DNA of 13,700 nt, from positions 1 through 13,700 of the forward strand of contig JAQIWT010000928.1 of the NCBI GenBank assembly GCA_034696485.1. The letters are read 5' to 3'. The notes under the pieces were generated by a model. That model did not search any database. It was given only the letters and a program-made list of their open reading frames with translations, and was not told where the DNA came from. The number at the start of each line of letters is the position of its first letter. Position 1 is the stretch's first letter. Below are positions 7,383 to 13,700 of this stretch, one piece after another. This DNA is from Isohypsibius dastychi (lineage: Eukaryota; Tardigrada; Eutardigrada; Parachela; Isohypsibiidae). Position numbers and translations under genes: made by a program.

Positions 7383-7395
7383 GTTGATTATCAAC
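7383..7395. promoter_or_regulatory. 13-bp perfect palindrome GTTGATTATCAAC upstream of CYP-A
   Basis: The half sites GTTGAT and ATCAAC flank a single T, 20 bp upstream of the CYP-A start codon. The shape matches an HNF1/POU-homeodomain-type dyad (consensus GTTAATNATTAAC). Binding is inferred only from this resemblance. Confidence 0.25.
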
Positions 7396-7819
7396 AAACC
7401 AAGTTTCCCGGTAAAAAGAACTAGTAAAAAACAGAGCTTATTTTTCTCATAGCAGCTTGCCTTGAAGGCTTTCAAGAACACGTTTCATTTTCTCAAAATT
7501 CGGCATTTTCAACTGAATGATGGAGTTCGGTGTATTGCCTACGCCGATATGCGCGTCACCCAAACTTTAGATTGTGTGAATGTACGAACTGTTCCTTTCC
7601 GATGTTTCTTTTACGGTACGCTCACTCTTCTCTGTTCTTTTCGAACGAAGAAATCTTGAATGCAGTCTGCGATGCGAAACAGATTTTGTGCATTAGAAAT
7701 GACTAATATGTATTTACAAGCCCCTGGGGCTGATTGTTTGCGGAGCCGGTTCGTGAAGGCGTTCATGCAATAGACTGTTCGCTAATGGCTGAAAAAGGGG
7801 CCTGGCCACGCTAACATAC

Positions 7820-7907
7820 CACAGCACGAATTTGTTGCGCGCATTGCATCAGCTTCGTCTGGTTTTTCCGATACAAGACCAGCGCGTTTTTTGAACGGAG
7901 CTTGAAT
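7820..7907 (-). other. Exon-like block with good splice sites, gene unknown
   Basis: On the minus strand a T-rich acceptor (GATTTCTTAG) precedes 88 nt that are open in more than one frame, followed by a strong donor (CTGTG|GTATGT). One frame reads APFKKRAGLVSEKPDEADAM. The nearest downstream acceptor would give an unusually short 31-nt intron. Too little remains to define a gene. Confidence 0.2.
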
Positions 7908-8768
7908 CTAAGAAATCAAATGTTCTGAACTTTGGCGTTTTGTGGAAGGAACTTTTGTGGAAGGAATAACAAAAAAAGATTGTACCAACAGTGCAAGAAC
8001 TAGGTGTTCTAGCTTGGACTAACATCAGTTTTTTTGGAGATGACCCGACATGCCGTCAGAGTTGTCGCACCACTTGGTGTATCTCAAGGACAAACGTTCA
8101 ACAATCAAGCCACAATCTCATCCCAGAGCACTTCGACTATCTCATCAAAAAGCACAACCGTTTCTCAACAAAAGGCACAACATCCAGACCAAGCCAACCC
8201 AGAGCCTGCCCAAGCGCACAATTAACAGTAGAAACGACAGTGGCCCGAACATTCCAATATAAATCCCGAGCTGGCATCTCTTGTGTCAGGGTGAATGTCC
8301 GCCGGCTCAACGATCACGGTGAGGACAGCAGCACTTCCTTAATCGCCGACAGGTATTTGTGCACATGAATGTTGGTCCCAATGTCCGCACTAGGAAAGAT
8401 GCACTGTCGTCGTGAAAACCAGGAGCTCGAGCAGAAGAAAGCTACCGTCTATGTCAGTCTGAACTGAGATTCACTGTTTTAAAGAGCATCACGAGATTGA
8501 ACAGGCGAAAGCCACCGGTTTTGTCTGTTTTACTGTCAAAGGTCATGCGCGAATATTTCACTTTTAATTTTTATGCGTCCATAAATAACAATGACATTTA
8601 TGAGCGAAAACTATACCATTTTTTTGACCGCTTTGAAAATGCAAAAAAAATACCAAAGCAGACAGAGTTGCAGGTATCGATATTGATATCTACTTAAAAC
8701 TCCAAATCAGAATACCGAATCAAATCAGAGTAAATTGTCTGATACCGCAAAATCAAAAAAGGAATTTG

Positions 8769-10527
8769 TCACTCATCTGGAGCCTGAGAAGTGTCCTCTT
8801 CCGAACTGCCGATTTCGTCACTTGTGTCCTGGATTTGAAGTTTCTGGGCTTTTCGGATTTTATCCTTGATTCCGCTAGATTCCATCGCTCGCATAAACAA
8901 TTTCGTGGCTATTGCGTTGAAGCGGCGAGCTTAAGGTTGACGCTGGAGCCTTGCAGATCCTTCGAGCTTGAATTTCCGATTGACATATCCTAGGGAATAA
9001 ACAAGATACTCGAGCAAATTCTCATGAGTTGAAATTCTGTACCCATGATTGCCGGTATGCCATCTTCGTTGCTCAGCGAGGACACACTTCCGACATCTCG
9101 GAGTTTGCGTTTTGAGCTGATGATCTCCGCACTTCCGCCACACATATAAAAACGATTAAACTAGTCAGATTTTTTGTTGGTAAAAACTCACTACCTTTTT
9201 GACGTTCCTGGGTTCTTTTCAAATTTTCGAGGCTGCCACCCATCGCCGAAAATTTTATGAGGGACATTAGAAGTCAGTTTAAATTTGCAGTTTTAATATC
9301 ACCTGGATCAGTATTTGTCACGCGTGGTGTTAACTCTCTTTCGACAATGGGAGTTGATTCACGCGAAACTCTTGAAACCGGTAATAACTGAGGAGACGGA
9401 CCCGACTTTTTCGGTTTTGCCTTGACAACTGGCGAAATGGGGGCCTCCATGGTTTGCTTGGCTGATAAACAAAAACAACAAACAATAATAAGCGAATCAG
9501 ATTTACAATAAAAATGCGGGAATATTAGGAAGTGACAGTACCATGGCGATCGCGTTTTTTGTTCGGATGGACTTCCGGTCGCTGAACTGACACCGTTGAA
9601 TTCCTAGATTTTTCGACGGGGGTCTGCTCGACATCACTCGCTTCTCCTGTAGCTTGATAACACAAAGCTTGAAGATTATGATGCGTAATGTTAGCGGTAA
9701 ATAAGCGTAAACGCGAACCGAAATATTCGAACTTACATGAAGCTTCCAGTCAGTTCCGTTCGTTGACTTCTGACGGACAATTTGCCGATTTGATCACAGC
9801 TTCTTCCAGGCTGTTACCCGAATTCACGTCGCGATGAGCAATGCATTTTTTGCGTACCTGAAATGAAAAATAAGAATAATTCGGCTCAAGCGCGAGGGAA
9901 TTTCTACCGATTTTGCTTTGGAGTTTCCGTTGTTGAGTTTCCCCGTTTATCATGAGCTGATTTAATGTCCACGGTAATCACCACGATTTTTGCTTCGAAC
10001 CAATCAGTTTTTCTGCAGTATAAACATGATTATTATTTGCGCAGATAGTTCAAGAAAATTACTTTTTGCCATGTGGAATCCGTGAGACTTTAACGGCATC
10101 TCCGACTGCGTAAGGCTTTGCGTCGAATTGCCTATCGCCATATGTGATCCGGAATGGAGGTGCAGAACTTCCAGTGAAATCTATGACAGTAGACACTCCA
10201 TCTTGCTCCACGGTCGCGACAATGAAATCTATCAAATTGATAACCAGAATTTGTCAAGCCTGAAATCATTCAAAATGATGTTCCTTTTGCTGCTTTATGA
10301 TATTTCACCAGACGTTTTCGCATGACTTCATCTTCTTCTTCATCCTGAACAGATCCAAACGATGCATTTGAAGTTACCCGGGGACGAGTGGAACGTCGGA
10401 GCTGAACAGGGTTTGATTTTGTCGAGCGCGGTGCAACAAACTTTGGACGCTGCTTTCCTGCCTTCGGTATTCCACTTCTACTTGCAGCACTCCCATTCCC
10501 GGATTTACTCCTGCGTCCGGGTGCCAT
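8769..10527 (-). CDS. Unrecognised multi-exon charged protein with a Tudor-like segment
   Basis: The minus-strand ATG is at 10527 and the last stop is TGA 8771-8769. Exon-like blocks, approximate: 10527-10314 (basic MAPGRRSKSGNGSAASRSG, then an acidic DEEEDE), 10228-10063, 10012 to about 9908, about 9857-9750, about 9646-9542, 9461-9303, about 9243-9193, 9124-9043, 8989-8769. The second and third join in phase 2 across a 50-nt intron to give YAVGDAVKVSRIPHGKKK then TDWFEAKIVVI, the strand pattern of a Tudor-type barrel. The fifth and sixth also join cleanly. The end is charged (SSGIKDKIRKAQKLQIQ, EEDTSQAPDE). A chromatin or methyl-lysine-reading role is only inference. Some junctions clash in phase, and a TAA lies in the last block, so either my boundaries are wrong or the gene is decaying. 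Confidence 0.5.
10013..10062 (-). other. 50-nt intron inside the Tudor-like segment
   Basis: Donor AAAAA|GTAATT, acceptor TACTGCAG, phase 2. Joining gives HGKKKTDWFEAKIV, which restores a continuous barrel-like motif. This is the best-supported junction of the gene. Confidence 0.6.
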
Positions 10528-10671
10528 TTGATAATTGTCTAAAGAATGAACACAGCAAGGACCTGGAAATGTTCTCAGGGAACCCGAAAAGACTACGATG
10601 TCAATGTGAAGCGAAGCGTGGTATTTGTTGTTGTTCTTCACATGGCAGCGAAGCGGTGATTTGTTTGGAAT

Positions 10672-10711
10672 TTGGGGATCTCTTAATTCGATTGGGGATT
10701 TCTTAATTCTT
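10672..10711. repeat. Two tandem 20-bp units
   Basis: TTGGGGATCTCTTAATTCGA is followed directly by TTGGGGATTTCTTAATTCTT, 17 of 20 positions equal. The pair lies in the presumed divergent promoter. Confidence 0.6.
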
Positions 10712-10769
10712 ATTTCGTAGTTCTCGCCAGAGTACTATTTCGAGTATACCGAAACTAGAACTGCGAAAG

Positions 10770-10819
10770 GTACATGAAAGTTATTTATTACGTGTGTTTG
10801 TTAAGAGTGTTTAATGCAG
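10770..10819 (+). other. Possible 50-nt 5' UTR intron of the small ORF
   Basis: GAAAG|GTACAT at 10770 and TTTAATGCAG at 10819 make a 50-nt GT-AG intron, the size common in this window. It ends one base before the ATG. In the spliced transcript an in-frame TAG lies just upstream, so the ORF would begin at this ATG. Confidence 0.35.
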
Positions 10820-10820
10820 G

Positions 10821-10958
10821 ATGTCTTCAATGGCTGAGAAATATCCGTCGTCGTTGACCATCGAAGAAATGAATATCAAAAATGAGAAAGATCGAGATTT
10901 GGTTGCGGCATTTCTGAAGAAGGGACGCGATTTCATTGTTACCTTGATGAACTCATAA
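10821..10958 (+). CDS. Small 45-aa ORF, unknown
   Basis: The frame runs from ATG 10821 to TAA 10956-10958. The product starts MSSMAEKYPSSLTIEEMN and continues DRDLVAAFLKKGRDF to LMNS. It is charged, has amphipathic helical character, and lacks a signal peptide or TM helix. Codon composition looks like real coding sequence, and a likely 5' UTR intron ends right before the ATG. It is transcribed away from the Tudor-like gene. I do not recognise the family. It could also be the first coding exon of a longer gene, but I see no good splice donor before the stop. Confidence 0.4.
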   Translation: MSSMAEKYPSSLTIEEMNIKNEKDRDLVAAFLKKGRDFIVTLMNS

Positions 10959-11655
10959 ACTGCACTTCGCGTTCGTGGCATGTGAATTTTTGAATCGCAA
11001 ACGATGCGAATTTGATTCGCTGCGTTTTTCTTCGGCTGACATCAGAGAGCGTAGTAAGACAAAATCTCATTGAAATTAAATGTCGAAAATAAGTTGGAGT
11101 AAATAAATGAGCACGAATGAGCACGAAAATGACCTTTGCAGTGTAAGCCACAGGGTAGATTTGAGTAACGCATGACGAAAGTAGCCAATGTCCGCATGAA
11201 TATACCATTTCGGTGCGTATCACTGAATTTAGCCACACTGTCAGAGCCACGGTCGCCTGTTCCAAGGCATTTTCGCAAAACGACAGTCCGGCTATAGTTC
11301 TTGCGCTAGGGTGTGAAGGAACAACTGCGTTCTTCAACTACACCGGTTAAATTATTTCAAGTGTTCCACTCCAACCAGATTTTTCTGACGACCTGTCATT
11401 ATTGAAAAGATCAGAAAGCCTCCAGTAATCTGAGTAAAACGAGCGGGCTGCACAGCAATTTTTGGTGGAACGCAATAATGCAGGAGATCACCTCAAATTT
11501 CCCGTCTGTGCACCATTTCACCCAGCGGTTTAATGATTGTCATATCAATACAATTGCTGAGCCATAAAAATCTATCCTGACTGAAGTCTTAACCATGATC
11601 TGCCAGCTCAAATTTCCTAGCGAAATGGCGTATTTTTACCGATACAACCGAACCA
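10959..11655. other. Intergenic region, no gene seen
   Basis: Long overlapping frames exist on the minus strand near 10940-11340 but carry no motif and no coherent splice structure. A short duplication GAGCACGAAT occurs at about 11109-11130. Nothing else was identified. Confidence 0.4.
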
Positions 11656-11806
11656 GGGGGGGGGGGGAGGGGAGAGGAAGATTCAGAGCTTCTGTAGGTA
11701 GCTGATTGTCAGATCGAGAGCTTGGGTAGGCAACCTATTTCCAGATCGAGAGCTTCTGAGGGCAAAGGATGTTACCTAGGAACACCACCCGAACAACCCC
11801 CCCCCC
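11656..11806. repeat. G12 run, 32-bp tandem repeat, C10 run
   Basis: A G12 tract (11656-11667) and a C10 tract (11797-11806) face each other as inverted homopolymers. Between them are three units of about 32 bp, starting at 11679, 11711 and 11743, each with AGATYSAGAGCTT at its head. The block lies about 27 bp upstream of the bZIP start codon and could affect its 5' region. Confidence 0.6.
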
Positions 11807-11832
11807 TCGACCGGGTGTCCACTCCTTAACAT

Positions 11833-12211
11833 ATGCCCGTTGCCTCTAGCCAGTATTCCAGATCACGAAGCCCAGGAACGTCGACAAGTAAGCTTGTTCT
11901 ATTCTGCAAAGATGACCTTCTTGGCTCAACAGGTGATTCACTTAAGATGTGTTCTTGTAGATGCCTACGTCGAAGCTCGAAGGAAAAACAACGAGGCTGT
12001 AAAGATATGTCGCCAAAGAAAGAAACAAGAGCAGGCCAAATTGGTTGAAAAGCACTCAAAGTTAAAACAAAAGTGCCAGCAAGCCCATGGTCGGAATACT
12101 AAGCTGGCACAGATCTTAGCAGAAATGGAAAAGGCTTTAGAAACCGAAGGTCCTATCGCGCACCAACAGGCCATTCTCGCTGCAGCCAAGGAGATTTTGA
12201 AATCAGGCTGA
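11833..12211 (+). CDS. Small bZIP transcription factor (101 aa), two exons
   Basis: Exons 11833-11887 and 11961-12211 are joined across a 73-nt intron (CAA|GTAAGC ... TTCTTGTAG, phase 1). The in-frame TAA at 11827-11829 fixes ATG 11833 as the start. After an 18-residue Ser-rich leader comes the basic region, with Asn28, Ala31 and Arg36 in the pattern N-x-x-A-(x4)-R (EARRKNNEAVKICRQRKK). The zipper has Leu46, Leu53, Ala60, Leu67 and Met74, exactly seven apart. The step from Arg36 to the first Leu is ten residues, as in GCN4-type bZIPs. The KNNEAV core suggests the C/EBP or PAR group. Almost nothing but the DNA-binding and dimer domain is present, so it may act as a heterodimer partner or repressor like C/EBP-gamma or CHOP (inference). 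A poly(A) signal follows at 12444. Confidence 0.82.
11888..11960 (+). other. Intron of the bZIP gene
   Basis: 73 nt, GTAAGC to TTCTTGTAG, phase 1. A plus-strand frame starting at 11840 reads through it but places a different, uncharacteristic N-terminus before the basic region. The splice is preferred because both sites match consensus. Confidence 0.6.
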
Positions 12212-12760
12212 AAAGCAAAACCTCAGTTTGTCAACGGAGTGTATCATTCTTGTCATTCTGCTCACATTTCTAGTATGCTTTTAATGGGGCAATAGCTCCT
12301 TTTTGAGTCTTGGGTCAGCTACATGTAGCTACTGCACATTAAATTTTATGTTCTCTCGCCAAACCGTGGAGCAAAAAAGAATTTTTTCCTGTCGGTTTGT
12401 TCAAGTTCGTTGTGCTCTGACAGCTCGAGTGTCTCAAATGTAGAATAAATTTCTCATTGTTCGACAGACAGTGTGACGCACTCTGTGGGATGGCGATTCA
12501 TAGAATAGTACAAAAATGCAGACACCAGCAGACATCGGCTTTGTTCGCTCATGAGAAACTTAACCTTTGACCGCGTCATCGCTGTGGGTGTCGTACTTGG
12601 TTTTCTCAGATGTTCATTTCGGTGAAATAGTTTATCATTTACGTGACTGAACAGTGTCTGTGTTCGTATCAGCATAAACCCGCTCAAAAGTCAGGCCATG
12701 TGTAGGCCACTATGACTGAATCTCAGGATATGTTAAAAATCTCTCATAATAGACTGTCAG
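12212..12760. other. 3' UTR and convergent intergenic region
   Basis: It holds the bZIP 3' UTR and, from the right, the CYP-B 3' end. No further gene, repeat or RNA was recognised. Confidence 0.45.
12444..12449 (+). terminator. Poly(A) signal AATAAA of the bZIP gene
   Basis: Canonical hexamer 233 nt past the bZIP stop, in the correct orientation. Confidence 0.5.
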
Positions 12761-13573
12761 TTAGTCCACAGAAACGCTTGTCCGAAACTGAACTTGTTTG
12801 GACCGATCCAAGTTTGTCCGAGGTGTCAGCGTGAGCTGGAACGGTTTTGGAGCCCTGGTCATGTACAGGGTGTAGTCAGCTGACGACACCGGTTTGCATG
12901 GTACTTGTTCTAAATCGAAACGATGAACAATGTTTGTGAAGAAGAGCCACAGCTCCACTCTGGCCAGCGATTCTCCCAGACAAGCTCGTTTACCTGTAAA
13001 ACAACCAGACAAATGTTTGCCTTGAATTTGATCAACAAAATTTCGGTTGACTTTGGAGTGCAACTCAAAAGTCGACGTACCAAGTGAGAACGGGATCAGC
13101 ATTTCCCGTCGAATAACCTTTCAATTTTGTTCCAAAAATCGAGTTGGGTCGAACTCATACGGATTCTGCCAATGGCGGGGATCACGGTGAACAAAGTAAA
13201 TGTTCGTCATGATGAGTGTGTCTTTAGGAGCATCGAATCCATCGATACTCATGTCGGCCATTATTTTATGCGTGGCATTAAACGGAATAATGCAGCACAG
13301 ACGCTGGATCTCCAACAGCACCGCTTCCGTGTATGGTAGGTTAACTAGCACAACTCCCGTAACGAAGTACCACTGGGTTTTTTAGGAGAATATTACCTCT
13401 ATCAGGAATTGTAATCAGCTGATCTGGAGCAATGACTTCATCCATTTCTGCATGAACCTTCGCAACGACTGCCGGATTTTCCAAGAGATACACCAGACCC
13501 CAAGCCAACGTTGTTGATGTGGTCTCGCTTCCCGCTGCAAAGAGGTCAAAAACCGACGCGACGAGCTGAAATT
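12761..13573 (-). pseudogene. Second cytochrome P450 (CYP-B), 3' part, with an in-frame TGA
   Basis: Minus-strand exons: 13573-13397, 13344-13081, 12993-12761; the 5' exons lie beyond the window. The introns are 52 and 87 nt, both phase 1. Seen in order: I-helix AAGSETTSTTLAWGL (canonical, unlike CYP-A), YTEAVLLEIQR with the K-helix E-x-x-R, ATHKI, HRDPRHWQNP, FDPTRF, then haem loop FSLGKRACLGE (Cys codon 12982-12980), ending TAA at 12761. One in-frame TGA (13123-13121) follows FLEQN, where relatives usually have Gly before K-V-I; GGA to TGA is one base. All downstream motifs stay intact and in frame. So this is a very recent pseudogene, a polymorphic null, or a sequencing error. If the base is wrong, the gene is an ordinary clan-2-type P450. 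Confidence 0.8.
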
Positions 13574-13700
13574 CTACAAAGACAAAAATCAGTTGGATGC
13601 TGTTACAATGGATCGATTTCAGATCTCCTGAAAATTCCCTAGAAAGCTAAGCCCTACCCCCTATACTAAACATATGGGGGGGGGGGGGGGGTTTTTTTTT
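13574..13700. other. Upstream intron of CYP-B and poly-G/poly-T window end
   Basis: The acceptor TTTGTAG adjoins the CYP-B exon at 13574. No exon was recognised above it. The window closes with G16 (13676-13691) and T9, which may be a natural homopolymer or an assembly edge. Confidence 0.5.

Larger units (their letters stand above)
7364..8768. other. Unresolved region upstream of CYP-A, scattered exon-like pieces
   Basis: It must contain the CYP-A promoter. Several frames stay open by chance or design. One is 8040-8225 (+), a Ser/Thr/Gln-rich 61-codon frame starting MTRHAVRVVAPLG. Another is a minus-strand frame near 8320-8145 reading RRTFTLTQEMPARDLYW and onward. None shows a family motif or a chain of phase-consistent splice sites. 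A short direct repeat TTTTGTGGAAGGAA occurs twice near 7938-7966. I do not assign a gene. Confidence 0.35.
10528..10820. promoter_or_regulatory. Intergenic stretch between two divergent start codons
   Basis: It separates the Tudor-like gene (left, minus) from the small ORF (right, plus) by about 290 bp, so a shared promoter is possible. It contains a 20-bp tandem pair (10672-10691 and 10692-10711, TTGGGGATYTCTTAATTC core). No TATA box was chosen. Confidence 0.35.

Noticed and set aside
9995-10010. GGTTCGAAGC on the minus strand as a tRNA T-loop
   Set aside because: No acceptor stem or anticodon arm can be drawn around it, and it falls in the Tudor-like exon (TDWFEAK).
10362-10706. 114-codon plus-strand frame opposite the first exon of the Tudor-like gene
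   Set aside because: The minus strand gives a better protein (basic, then acidic patch) starting at an ATG; the plus frame ends inside the presumed promoter.
10939-11337. Minus-strand frames of 132 and 78 codons
   Set aside because: Composition is not protein-like, they overlap each other, and no splice sites or motifs support them.
11965-12189. Minus-strand frame opposite the bZIP exon
   Set aside because: The plus strand has a precise bZIP register and splice sites; the minus frame has no motif.
13121-13123. TGA as a selenocysteine codon in CYP-B
   Set aside because: P450s have no selenocysteine at this surface site; a Gly-to-stop single-base change is simpler.

Overview
This window looks like nuclear DNA of a small-genome invertebrate, probably an ecdysozoan. 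The genes are split by short GT-AG introns, mostly 50-80 nt. Their products are animal families: a receptor guanylate cyclase/natriuretic-peptide-receptor-like membrane protein, an M14 metallocarboxypeptidase, clan-2-type microsomal cytochromes P450, and a bZIP factor. There are no bacterial operons, ribosome-binding sites or phage genes. A tardigrade or small crustacean would fit, but that is an impression from intron size and gene content, not something the sequence proves.

Layout from left to right. (1) 1-395, + strand: the last two exons of a single-pass membrane receptor. (2) 396-2340: gene-poor DNA holding a 240-bp hairpin element (1194-1433), a dead fragment of a P450 exon (1567-1770) and a coding-like stretch with stops. 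(3) 2342-4514, - strand: a complete nine-exon secreted M14 carboxypeptidase (378 aa by my splicing). Its intron 8 carries a second hairpin and its intron 2 a G/C-homopolymer-bounded insert. (4) 4515-5305: spacer with a GATC-rich degenerate minisatellite. (5) 5306-7363, - strand: a complete P450 gene (CYP-A). (6) 7364-8768: unresolved. (7) 8769-10527, - strand: an unrecognised multi-exon, charged, possibly nuclear protein with a Tudor-like segment. (8) 10821-10958, + strand: a 45-codon ORF diverging from it. (9) 11656-11806: poly-G and poly-C runs around a 32-bp tandem repeat. (10) 11833-12211, + strand: a two-exon 101-aa bZIP protein. (11) 12761 to about 13573, - strand: the 3' half of a second P450 (CYP-B), with an in-frame TGA. 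The window ends in a poly-G/poly-T run.

The genes are neighbours, not an operon. The clearest common theme is P450 turnover: one intact but sequence-deviant gene, one with a premature stop, and one exon-sized relic. This is a small cluster with birth-and-death evolution, and the hairpin elements nearby may have taken part. I did not find a convincing new multi-gene system. The most interesting items are the carboxypeptidase active-site changes, the altered I-helix of CYP-A, the short-tailed receptor and the very small bZIP protein. All splice models were made by eye from consensus sites, reading phase and family motifs.
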